DNA from: Hydrogenophaga sp.
GTDB lineage: Bacteria > Pseudomonadota > Gammaproteobacteria > Burkholderiales > Burkholderiaceae_C
Length of the DNA stretch: 34,886 nt
Direction: 5' to 3'
Assembly: GCA_030653975.1 (NCBI GenBank)
Contig: JAURYH010000074.1
Location: forward strand, 1-34,886
Shown here: positions 8,736 to 17,100 of the stretch, piece after piece
How the letters are laid out: every line of letters starts with the position of its first letter
Numbering within the stretch: position 1 is the first letter of the stretch
Notes under the pieces: model-generated
What the model saw: only the letters and a program-made list of their open reading frames with translations
The model's database searches: none
What the model was told of the DNA's origin: nothing
Program-made: the position numbers and the translations under genes

Positions 8736-10147
8736 GCAAAAACCCCCGGCAGCGCGGCGCGGCGGGCGGCGGCTTCGCTGCTCGCGGGCACGAGGCCGTG
8801 CGCGTCGATCAGCGCGCGCGCCGCGTGCAGGCCGGCTTTCAGGCCGTCTTCGTGGAAGCCGTAACCCATCCAGGCGCCAGCGAAATACGTGTGTTGCCGG
8901 CCCTGCAGCGCCGGGACCTGGGCCTGCGCGCGGATGGCGGCAAGGTCGAACACCGGATGGGCGTATTCGAATTCGCCGTGCACCAGCGCCGGGTGTATCG
9001 GGCTTTGCGGGTTGAGCGACACCACCACCGGCTGCTGCACCGGCAGCGGCTGCAGCTGGTTCAGCCAGTAGTGCAGGCAGACCCGGGCGGACTCTTTGAC
9101 TGCGCTGGGCGAGCGCTCGTAGTTCCAGGCCGCCCAGGCCTTGCGTTCGGCCGGCAGCACCGAAGCATCGGTGTGCAGCACGGCGCGGTTGGGTTGGTAG
9201 CGGATGGCGCCGAGCACGGCGGTTTCTTCGGCCGTGGCGGCGTCGCCCAGGAGGGCCAGCGCCTGGTCGCTGTGGCAGGCCATCACGATGGCGTCGAAGC
9301 GTTCGACCCGGCCCTCGGTCACCACGCGCACGCCCTCGGCGTCGCGCAGCACCTGCAGCACCGGCGTGTTCAGCCGCTTGTCGGCGATGCCGGCCACGAT
9401 CCTGGCCACGTACTGCCGCGCGCCGCCGGCCACGGTGTACCACTGCGGGCGGCGGGTGATCTGGATCAGGCCGTGGTTGTGGCAGAAGCGCACCATGGTC
9501 GCCACCGGGAACCGCAGCATCTGGTCCGTCGGGCAGCTCCAGATGCAGCCCATCATGGGCAGGAAGTACCAGTCGCGGAATTCGTCGGAGAATTTCTGTG
9601 CGCGCAGGAAGTCGCCCAGCGGCTGCAGCAGCGGGCTGCCGGGCGCCAGGTCTTCGCCGCGCTGCGCCAGCCGGGTGGTGATGCGGTTGAAGCGCACGAT
9701 GTCGCGCAACATGCGCCAGAAACGCGGGTTGCCGAGGTTGCGCCGCTGCGCGAACACGGTCGACAGGCTGGAGCCGCTCCATTCCAGCGCCGAGCCGTCG
9801 GGCGCAGCCCCCGGCGCCTGCACGGAGAACGACATGTCCGATTTCGCGACCGGCACGCCGAGCTGGGCGAACAGCGCCAGCAGGTTGGGGTAGGTGCGTT
9901 CGTTGAGCACCAGGAAGCCGGTGTCCACGCCGAAGGTGACCGCCTGACCCTGGGCGTCGGGCAGGGTCATGTCGACCGTGTGGGTGTGTCCGCCGAAGTA
10001 GGCGCCTGCCTCAAGCAGGGTGATGTCGGCCAGGCCTTGAAGCGTGTGCGCCGCTGCCAGGCCCGAGATGCCCGAGCCGATGATGGCGATGCGGGGGCGT
10101 CGGGGGGTTTTGCCACCGATGGGCTGGGGGGGGTGGTCTGAGCGCAT
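8732..10147 (-). CDS. FAD-dependent oxidoreductase (amine oxidase/desaturase-like)
   Basis: This 471-residue flavoprotein begins with a dinucleotide-binding motif, RIAIIGSGISGLAAAHTL, with Gly24, Gly26 and Gly29. LLEAGAYFGGHTHTV follows, and the C-terminal FAD-contacting segment is TYFAGAWMGYGFHEDGLKAG. It belongs to the NAD(P)-binding Rossmann amine-oxidase group often annotated next to DUF1365 and CFA-like genes. By analogy it could desaturate a methylated acyl chain on phospholipid (UfaD-like), which is inference. It is the first gene of the eight-gene operon and has a long leader of roughly 290 bases if the promoter proposed near 10460 is used. Confidence 0.9.
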   Translation of the reverse strand: MRSDHPPQPIGGKTPRRPRIAIIGSGISGLAAAHTLQGLADITLLEAGAYFGGHTHTVDMTLPDAQGQAVTFGVDTGFLVLNERTYPNLLALFAQLGVPVAKSDMSFSVQAPGAAPDGSALEWSGSSLSTVFAQRRNLGNPRFWRMLRDIVRFNRITTRLAQRGEDLAPGSPLLQPLGDFLRAQKFSDEFRDWYFLPMMGCIWSCPTDQMLRFPVATMVRFCHNHGLIQITRRPQWYTVAGGARQYVARIVAGIADKRLNTPVLQVLRDAEGVRVVTEGRVERFDAIVMACHSDQALALLGDAATAEETAVLGAIRYQPNRAVLHTDASVLPAERKAWAAWNYERSPSAVKESARVCLHYWLNQLQPLPVQQPVVVSLNPQSPIHPALVHGEFEYAHPVFDLAAIRAQAQVPALQGRQHTYFAGAWMGYGFHEDGLKAGLHAARALIDAHGLVPASSEAAARRAALPGVFA

Positions 10148-10210
10148 GACTCAGACCCCCGCAGCCCGGTGGGCTGGAATACAAAGGCCTGCGAAGCGCC
10201 CCGAAACGAA

Positions 10211-10235
10211 GGAGGGAGGGAGGGAGGAGGAGGAG
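10211..10235 (+). repeat. polypurine GGAGGG/AGG tract
   Basis: Twenty-five uninterrupted purines made of three GGGA-type and then three GGA-type units lie 64-88 bases before the oxidoreductase start. On the transcribed minus strand this is a C/T tract in the leader. The G-rich strand could form a quadruplex or triplex; sequence alone does not show a function. Confidence 0.6.
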
Positions 10236-10253
10236 TTCCGCCTCGGGATTGCA

Positions 10254-10271
10254 TCCGGACGCATGTCCGGA
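10254..10271. repeat. 7-bp inverted repeat in the operon leader
   Basis: TCCGGAC-GCAT-GTCCGGA is a perfect inverted repeat with a four-base centre. It sits in the leader between the proposed promoter and the first gene, and could be a hairpin or a protein-binding site. Confidence 0.45.
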
Positions 10272-10446
10272 AGGCTTCGCAGTGCAAAAACGTGGGCTGT
10301 CCGTCGCGCAACATGGCGCGCAGCCATGTGGGTATGGAGGGCCGGCGGTTGAAAAAAGTTCCGTAACCGTGTGTGCATGGGTTTTCCGGCGTGTGATCGG
10401 TGGTCAGAGAAGTCGTCGAGTTCTTGTTTTGAACTTCAACGTTTCT

Positions 10447-10475
10447 ATTGTGACTGATCAGTCACTATTTGTCCG
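10447..10475 (-). promoter_or_regulatory. candidate promoter of the lipid operon
   Basis: On the minus strand CGGACA (10475-10470), a 17-base spacer and CACAAT (10452-10447) form a sigma70-like promoter, each hexamer 4/6 to consensus. A perfect palindrome lies in the spacer and overlaps the -10 box. No dedicated regulator gene is present in the window. Confidence 0.4.
10450..10465. promoter_or_regulatory. perfect 16-bp palindrome, likely repressor operator
   Basis: GTGACTGATCAGTCAC reads identically on both strands. Length and symmetry suit a dimeric TetR-family repressor, and its position between -35 and -10 suits repression. The binding protein is unknown. Confidence 0.5.
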
Positions 10476-10492
10476 AAAGATTTTTGTCCATG

Positions 10493-10511
10493 ACCATGCT
10501 GCGAGCATGGT
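10493..10511. other. hairpin downstream of rhombosortase gene
   Basis: ACCATGCT-GCG-AGCATGGT gives an 8-bp perfect stem 45 bases past the rhombosortase stop. No T-run follows on the minus strand, so it is not a standard intrinsic terminator, though it may protect the glnE transcript end. Confidence 0.4.
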
Positions 10512-10555
10512 TTCAGCCGGTGCCCCGGGGGCAGGGGTGATCGGAGGCGGCGGGA

Positions 10556-11185
10556 TCAGCCGCCCGCGGCGTGTGGTGGCCGGGGCGGCAGGCCGCTGCG
10601 GCGCCAGATCGGGCCCCAGGTCGCGATCAGCCCCAGCAGCAGCCCCCAGGCCGCGGCGCTCAGGTGAGCCGCCTGCACCACCGACATGTCATGGGCGCCG
10701 TCCCACACCACCGGGTAGGCCCAGCCACGCTCCAGCAGCAGCTTGCCCAGCAGCACCAGCGCCAGCAGACCGCCCCAGCGCTGCGCTTTCGGGATCGTGA
10801 TGCGCTGGCGCAGCAACTGCACCGCCAGCACCGCGACGCCCGCGTGCAGCACGCCCGACAGACCCACCGCGTAGCCGATCTGGGGCCACCACAACAGGCT
10901 CAGCTGCCCCAGCGGCCAGGCCAGCAGCCAGGCCAGCGTGCAGTTCCAGTTGGGCCGGATCACCCAGGCGAAGGCGGTCAGCGCGCCCAGCGCGATCTGG
11001 TTGAAGATCAGTTGCGGCGTGTTCAGGTGCACCCAGGCGCTGGTCCACAGCGTCCAGGGCTGGACGGTCCAGCCATCGGCGCGCCAGATGAAGGCGTCCA
11101 GCGTGCCCTCGCGCGTCCACCACAACAACATGCTGGCCACCGCGTGCAGCGCGCACAGCAGCAGCCAGCTGGCCGACCGTTTCAT
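10556..11185 (-). CDS. rrtA: rhombosortase-type rhomboid intramembrane serine protease
   Basis: This 209-residue multi-pass membrane protein has the rhomboid catalytic pattern: GLSGVLHA with Ser110, and QAAHLSAAAWG with His174. It also has His53 and Asn62 in the early HLN...FNQ segment. Its small size and motif spacing match rhombosortases, which process proteins carrying a GlyGly-CTERM tail for surface release. No such substrate is encoded in this window. The ATG overlaps the glnE TGA (ATGA), so it is translationally coupled to glnE. The tail after residue 190 is basic and proline-rich. Family assignment is good; the substrate is unknown. Confidence 0.82.
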   Translation of the reverse strand: MKRSASWLLLCALHAVASMLLWWTREGTLDAFIWRADGWTVQPWTLWTSAWVHLNTPQLIFNQIALGALTAFAWVIRPNWNCTLAWLLAWPLGQLSLLWWPQIGYAVGLSGVLHAGVAVLAVQLLRQRITIPKAQRWGGLLALVLLGKLLLERGWAYPVVWDGAHDMSVVQAAHLSAAAWGLLLGLIATWGPIWRRSGLPPRPPHAAGG

Positions 11186-14151
11186 GCGCCGGGGGGCGTG
11201 CCCAGCACGTGTTGCCAGAGTGCCTGCACCGCCGCCGCCTCCGATGCCACCAGCGCGGCGTCAACCTGCGTGGTCGCCTCGTCCAGCCGGGCGCGGTGCT
11301 GGATCTGGCGCAGCACGCGGTAGGCGTCCGACGCCGCCTGGCCCATGCCCGGCCGCAGCAGGCCCGCCGCTTCGGCGCGCTGCAGCAGGTTGATGTTGCC
11401 GGTGTTGAGGCGCAACTCGGGGTGTGCGCGCGACTGCGAGAGCACCAGGTACTGCACCACGAACTCCACGTCCACCATGCCGCCAGGGCTGTGCTTGACG
11501 TCGAACATGGCCCAGCGCACCGGGTGCGCTGCGCGCACCTTCTCGCGCATCGCCACGATCTCGGCCGCCAGCGCAGCGCTGTCGCGTTCGGCGGTGATCA
11601 CCGATTCGCGCACGGCATCGAAGCGCGCGCTCAGGGAAGCTTGGGAGGTCGGGAGCGCGACCCCGCCGCCGGGCCGCCCCAAGGCGGGGTCAGCCCCCTC
11701 GGGGGGCAGCGAACCTTGCGTCTCGCCGCCTTTGGCGGCAAGCCGGGGCGCAGCGGGGAGCCCCGGGTCGCTGCTATCGGCAGCGAGACGCTCGGGGGCC
11801 ATCACACACCTGGCCCGGGTCATCGCCTGGTGTTCCCAGGTCCAGGCGGTGTTGCTGCCGCGCTGCTGCTGGTAGTTGGCGTAGGCGGTGAAGCTGGTCA
11901 CCAGCATGCCCGAGTTGCCGTTCGGGCGCAGCGCGGTGTCGATCTCGAACAGGTCGCCCTCGCCCGTTTTGACCGTCATCCAGTTGATCATCTTGCGCAC
12001 GAAGGCGGCGTAGATCTCACCGGCGTTCTCGTCTTCGTCCTCGTAGACGAAGACGATGTCGAGGTCGCTGCCGTAGCCCAGCTCCTTGCCGCCAAGCTTG
12101 CCGTAGCCAATGATGGCAAAAGCCGGTTCTTCGCGGTGGCGGTTCTTCAGGCGGCCCCAGCACCAGCGCGCCGTCACGCGCAGCATCGTGTCGGCCAGGG
12201 CCGAGAGGTCGTCGGCCACCTGCTCGACGGTGAGCACCCCTTCCAGGTCGCGCGCCAGCGTGCGGAACACCTCGGCGTGGTGCGCCCGGCGCAGCAGGTT
12301 GAGCAAGGTTTCTTCGTCGTCTTCGTCGGTGGACCGCAGCGCGTCGCGGCGGTTTTCCAGCTCGGCCTCGAACTGCAGCGCATCGAAGCGGTCGGTCAGC
12401 AGCTGCTGGCTCGCCAGCTCGTCGATCACGCCCGGGTGTTTCAGCAGGTAGCGTGCCGGCCATTTGGCCGCGCCCAGCAGGCGCAGCAGGCGCTCGTGCA
12501 CCGACGGCCGTTCCTGCAGCAGCGCCAGATAACTTTCGCGGCGCAGCAGCGGCTCGATCCAGTCCGCCAGGCGCAGCGCCGCCTGCTCGTTGACGCGGCC
12601 TTCTTCCAGCCAGGCGCCGGTGCGCTCCACCAGCCGCACCAGGCGCAGGCGGGCGTCTTCGCGCAGCGCCAGCACGCGCGGGTGTTCGCACCATTGCGCC
12701 ACCTTGGCGGCAAAGGCCTCGGGCAGCTGCGGTAACACGCTCTGCAGGCTGTCGACCGCGCTGCGGGCGGCGCCGTTCTTGCCGTTGCAGCCCGCGCCGT
12801 TGCAGCCGCCACCGGGCGTGCCGCCGAGCAGGATGTCGAACTCCTGCGCCACGGTTTCGCGGTGCGCGTCCAGCGTGCGCAGGAACTCGCACACCGTGGC
12901 GCAGCCCATGGTGGCCGCGAGCCAGGCCAGGTCGTCGTCGCGCGTGGGCATCACATGGGTCTGCTGGTCGTCCAGGTACTGGATGCGGTGTTCCACCCGG
13001 CGCAGGAAGTCGTAGGCCGTGGCCAGCGCCTCGGCCGTGGCCGGGGGCATCAGGTTGGCCTTGCACAGGCGCTGCAGCGCGTCCAGCGTCGGGCGCGTGC
13101 GCAGCTCGGGGAACTGGCCGCCCCGCACCACCTGCAGCAGCTGCACGGTGAATTCGATCTCGCGGATGCCGCCGCGCGAGAGCTTGACGTCGTTGGCACG
13201 GCCCGGGTTGCCCGCGGCGCGCTTGGACGCGTGCTCGCGGATCTGGCGGTGCAGGCTGCGCAGCGAATCGAAGACGTTGTAGTCGAGGTACTTGCGGAAC
13301 ACGAAGGGCAGCACCGCGCCGCGCAAACCGTTCGCGCTCTTGTCGCGCACGCAGGCGGCCGGCGCGATCAGCCGGCTCTTGAGCCAGGCAAACCGTTCCC
13401 ACTCGCGCCCCTGCACCAGAAAATATTCTTCCAGCGCCCCCAGCGACACCGCGCTCGGTCCCGAGTTGCCGTTGGGCCGAAGGGCCAGGTCAACGCGGAA
13501 CACATTGCCGTGTTCGGTGGTCTCACCCACGGTGTTGTAGATGTGTTTGACGGCCTTGCCGAAATACTCGTGGTTGCTGATGCGGTTGCGCCCCTGCGCG
13601 TTCCCGGCGGTTTCACCGTCCTGGTCGTAGACGTAGATCAGGTCGATGTCGCTCGACACGTTGAGTTCGCGCGCACCGAGCTTGCCCATGCCGATGACCC
13701 AGAGCTGAGCCCGTTGGCCCGCCTCGGAGAACGGCGCGCCGTACAGGTCGTCCAGCTCGGCAAAGGCCAGGGTGCAGGCGGCGTCGAGCGCGAGTTCGGC
13801 CAGCTCGGTGACCGCCCGCGTCACCGCCTGCAGCGGGGCGCCCTGTTCGCAGTCGAGCACCACCAGGCGCTCCAGCACCAGCTGGCGCAACACGCGCAGC
13901 GCCGCGGGCATGGCCAGGCCGCGGTTGAGCAATTGCGCCAGACAGGCCTGCATGCTGGCGTGCACCGGTGCCCCCGGCGGCAGGCAGTCCAGCTCGCTGG
14001 CGTAGCGCCGTCGCACGCGCTGCACGAAACGGGAGTAGGCGGCCTCGCGGTGGGCCAGCGTCAGGGCATCCAGGCAGGGTGCGACCGGCGGCACATGGGT
14101 TGACAGGGCGGAATCGAGTGCTGGGGAACCGATGTTGGGGCTGGCCGTCAT
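11182..14151 (-). CDS. glnE: bifunctional glutamine synthetase adenylyltransferase/deadenylase
   Basis: This 989-residue cytosolic enzyme adds AMP to, or removes it from, glutamine synthetase in response to PII and glutamine. Both nucleotidyltransferase domains are visible: GKLGARELNVSSDIDLIYVYD near residue 167 and GKLGGKELGYGSDLDIVFVYEDE near residue 697. Each is followed by an LRPNGNSG segment. About 50 residues (near 785-837), rich in Gly, Pro and Ala, interrupt the TRARCV...ARFDAVRESV region, encoded by an in-frame interspersed repeat. ATG 14151 is chosen; a GTG at 14184 would overlap yhdP. Only 14 bases separate it from the divergent yhdP start, and no Shine-Dalgarno site is evident. 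Confidence 0.96.
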   Translation of the reverse strand: MTASPNIGSPALDSALSTHVPPVAPCLDALTLAHREAAYSRFVQRVRRRYASELDCLPPGAPVHASMQACLAQLLNRGLAMPAALRVLRQLVLERLVVLDCEQGAPLQAVTRAVTELAELALDAACTLAFAELDDLYGAPFSEAGQRAQLWVIGMGKLGARELNVSSDIDLIYVYDQDGETAGNAQGRNRISNHEYFGKAVKHIYNTVGETTEHGNVFRVDLALRPNGNSGPSAVSLGALEEYFLVQGREWERFAWLKSRLIAPAACVRDKSANGLRGAVLPFVFRKYLDYNVFDSLRSLHRQIREHASKRAAGNPGRANDVKLSRGGIREIEFTVQLLQVVRGGQFPELRTRPTLDALQRLCKANLMPPATAEALATAYDFLRRVEHRIQYLDDQQTHVMPTRDDDLAWLAATMGCATVCEFLRTLDAHRETVAQEFDILLGGTPGGGCNGAGCNGKNGAARSAVDSLQSVLPQLPEAFAAKVAQWCEHPRVLALREDARLRLVRLVERTGAWLEEGRVNEQAALRLADWIEPLLRRESYLALLQERPSVHERLLRLLGAAKWPARYLLKHPGVIDELASQQLLTDRFDALQFEAELENRRDALRSTDEDDEETLLNLLRRAHHAEVFRTLARDLEGVLTVEQVADDLSALADTMLRVTARWCWGRLKNRHREEPAFAIIGYGKLGGKELGYGSDLDIVFVYEDEDENAGEIYAAFVRKMINWMTVKTGEGDLFEIDTALRPNGNSGMLVTSFTAYANYQQQRGSNTAWTWEHQAMTRARCVMAPERLAADSSDPGLPAAPRLAAKGGETQGSLPPEGADPALGRPGGGVALPTSQASLSARFDAVRESVITAERDSAALAAEIVAMREKVRAAHPVRWAMFDVKHSPGGMVDVEFVVQYLVLSQSRAHPELRLNTGNINLLQRAEAAGLLRPGMGQAASDAYRVLRQIQHRARLDEATTQVDAALVASEAAAVQALWQHVLGTPPGA
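11637..11785. repeat. GC-rich interspersed repeat, copy C, inserted in glnE
   Basis: The stretch holds CCGCCCCAAGGCGGGG and the core CCCCCTCGGGGGGC (11694-11707). These are followed by paired GCCGCC/GGCGGC arms (near 11723-11740). Its core matches copies A and B. It keeps the glnE frame open and adds about 50 residues without clear structure. Confidence 0.65.
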
Positions 14152-14165
14152 AATTTGCAGTGGAT

Positions 14166-17100
14166 ATGAATCAAAGCCCGGCACCTCTCGCGTCTGCCAC
14201 GAGAACCCCCAGAACCCTTTCCGTGACCGCGCGGCTTCTGTTGTGGATGGTGCTGGCCGCCTGGGGCCTGTTTGCGCTCACGTTCGGCGCCTTGCATGGG
14301 TGGATTGTGCCGCGAATCAACGACTGGCGCCCCGAGCTGGAAAGCTGGGCCACCCGGGCTGTGGGGGTACCCGTGAAGGTCGGCGCCATCCGTGCGCAGA
14401 CGGCGGGATCGGGCGATGGCGCCAGCGCCGGTTTCCTGCCCAGCCTGGTGCCGGCCTTCGAGCTCACCGATGTCCGGCTCTTCGACCCGGCGGGGCGCGA
14501 GGCCCTGCACCTGCCCAGCGTGCAGGCCTCGGTGTCCGTCCCCTCGCTGTGGCGGCTGGGCTTCGAACAACTGGTGATTGTCTCGCCCGTGCTCGACGTG
14601 CGGCGCACCGCCGAAGGCCGCATCGAAGTCGCGGGCCTGGACTTCTCCGGCCCCACACCCGAGGACAACGCCGCCGCCGACTGGTTCTTTGCCCAGAGCG
14701 AGTTCGTGATCCAGAACGGCGTCGTGCGCTGGACCGACGACCTGCGCGCGCAGCCGCCGATCATCCTGACGGACCTCGACTTCGTGGCCCGCAACAGGGC
14801 GCGCCGCCACCAGTTCCGCCTCGATGCCACCCCGAGCACCGAATGGGGTGATCGCTTCAGCCTGCGCGGCCGCCTGCGCGAGCCGCTGCTCGATCTCGTG
14901 CGGGGTCCGAGCGAACAGACCCCGTGGCACAGCTGGAGCGGCGAGCTCTACGCCGATTTCCCCAAGGCCGACGTCTCGCGCCTGCGCGGCTACCTCGACC
15001 TGTCTGCCTGGCAGGTCGACGTGCGTTCCGGCCAGGGCGCCGTGCGCGCCTGGGCCGACGTCGCCAAAGGCCGCGTCACCGGCGTCGTCACCGACCTGGC
15101 GCTGCAGGACGTGGCCACCCGGCTTGGGCCGAAGCTGCCCGAGCTCACGCTGGCCGAGCTGCAGGGCCGCCTGAGTGCCCAGTGGAGCGCCACCGGTTTC
15201 GAGATCGCCAGCGACAACCTGCGCTTTCGCACCCAGGGGGGCGAGGACTGGCCGGGCGGACAGCTGCGGCTGCGGCACCAGGCAGCGCGCGGCAACAGTC
15301 CGGCCAGCACCAGCCTGAACGCCGACCGCATCGAACTCGCCGCGCTGGCCGCCGTGGCCACGCGCCTGCCCCTGCCCGAAGCCAGCCGCGCGCTGCTGAC
15401 CAGCCTGCAGCCCGCCGGCCGCCTCGAAGGCTTTGATGCCAGCTGGCAGGGCGTGGCCCCGGCCAGCGCCGAAGCGCAGGCCAGCGACGCGCCCGCACCC
15501 GCCGCCTGGCGCCCCGAGCGCTACCACGCCAAAGGCCGCGTGTCCGGTCTCGCGCTGGCGGCGCAGGCGCGCGCCGCGGTGAACGGTCAGCGCCCGCTGC
15601 CCGGGCGCCCCGGTGTCCAGAGCCTCACCGCCGATTTCGAGTTCAACCAGGACGGCGGCCATGCGCGACTCCAGATCGCCGACGGTTCGGTGAACCTGCC
15701 CGGCGTGTTCGAAGACGTGCGCGTGCCGCTCATCCGGTTCGAAGCCGACGCGCGCTGGCGCATCCAGGGCGAGCGCATCGACGCCTGGCTGGACAAGGTG
15801 CGCCTGGCCAACGCCGACGCCGAAGGCACGGCCAGCGCCCACTGGCACACCAGCGACCCCGCCACCAGCCCCTCGGACGCGCGCTTTCCCGGCGTGCTCG
15901 ACCTGACCGCGCGCCTGACCCGCGGCGAGGCCACCCGCGTGCACCGCTACCTGCCGCTCGCCGTCGGTCCGGACGCGTTGCGCTACGTGCGCGATGCCGT
16001 GAAGGGCGGCGCGGTCGGCCCGGTCGATTTCCGCATCCGGGGCGATCTCTGGGACATCCCGTTCAACCAGCCCGGTGCGCGCGGCGAATTCCGCATCACC
16101 GCCCAACTCAAGGCGGTTGATTTCGCCTATGTGCCGCCCTTCCTGCAGGACGAGGGCGATGCCGCCTGGCCGGCCCTCAAGGGCGTCAACGGCCAGCTCG
16201 TGCTCGATCGCGCCGCCTTGCGCCTGAGCCGGCTCGACGCCGGACTCGAGGGCGCACCCGGCGTGCGCCTGAGCCAGGCCGAGGTCGCCATCGCCGATCT
16301 GGTCCGCGCCCCCGTGCTCAGCGTGAGCGCCAGTGCCCAGGGGCCGGCCAGCGAGGTGCTGGGCTTCGTGCGCACCTCGCCGGTCAACTTCTTCACCGGC
16401 CGGGTGCTGGAGCGCGCCACCGTCAACGGCCCGGCCCAGGTGCAGTTCAAGCTGCAGCTGCCGCTGGAGCAGATCGACAGGACCACCGTGCAGGGCAGCG
16501 TGCAGTTCAGCGGCAACGACCTGCAGCTCACGCCCGATGCCCCGCTGCTCGGGCGCACCACCGGGCGCCTGAGCTTCAGTGAAAACGGTTTCACCGTGGC
16601 CGACGCCCAGGCCCGCCTCTACGGCGGCGACCTGCGCTTCGACGGCGGCATGGTGCCCGTGCCCCGGGGCACGCCGCGCATCCAGTTCCGTGGCCAGGGC
16701 AGCGCCAGCGCCCAGGGCCTGAGCGACGGCGGACTGGGCTTTGTCTCGCGCCTGTTCGGCCGGGCCAGCGGCAACGCCAGCTACACCGCCGAACTCGGCT
16801 TCCGCGCCGGCGTGCCCGAACTCGTGGTCACCAGCACCCTGCAGGGGCTCGCCATCAACCTGCCCGCGCCGCTGGCCAAGGCCGCCGCCGACAGCCTGCC
16901 CCTGCGCTACGAGAACCGCGTGCTCTCGGTGCTGGCCGGTCCCTCGGGCGAAATCGCACGCACCGACAGCCTGGCCGTCATCCTCGGCCCGCCGGGCCAG
17001 CCGCTGGCCGAGCTGCGCTACGAGCGCGACATCACCACCAGCGAGCCGCGCGTGCTGCGCGGCAGCATGGCCGCCGGGCTCGATGCCGGCGAAACCGTCA

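Larger units (their letters stand above)
10148..10555. other. 408-base intergenic region upstream of the lipid operon
   Basis: No convincing gene lies here; open frames of 60-180 residues on both strands have low-complexity or shadow-like composition. On the minus strand, from the rhombosortase end toward the operon, it holds a hairpin, a promoter with a palindromic operator, an inverted repeat and a polypyrimidine tract. These are listed separately. Confidence 0.6.

Noticed and set aside
8798..10141. 447-residue plus-strand frame opposite the FAD oxidoreductase
   Set aside because: Composition is shadow-like (Gly, His, Arg, Val) and no family is recognisable; the minus strand has a clear flavoprotein.
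10151..10378. 75-residue minus-strand frame before the lipid operon, considered as a leader peptide
   Set aside because: No ribosome-binding site, odd composition and translation through the polypyrimidine tract; no support as a gene.
10493..10511. Hairpin considered as an intrinsic terminator of glnE-rrtA
   Set aside because: No T-run follows the stem on the minus strand, so it is listed only as a hairpin.
12862..14103. 413-residue plus-strand frame opposite glnE
   Set aside because: It is antisense to conserved glnE motifs and lacks any domain or start signal.
14148..16106. 652-residue minus-strand frame opposite yhdP
   Set aside because: It is a shadow of the conserved YhdP coding frame, rich in Gly, Ala and His with no family match.
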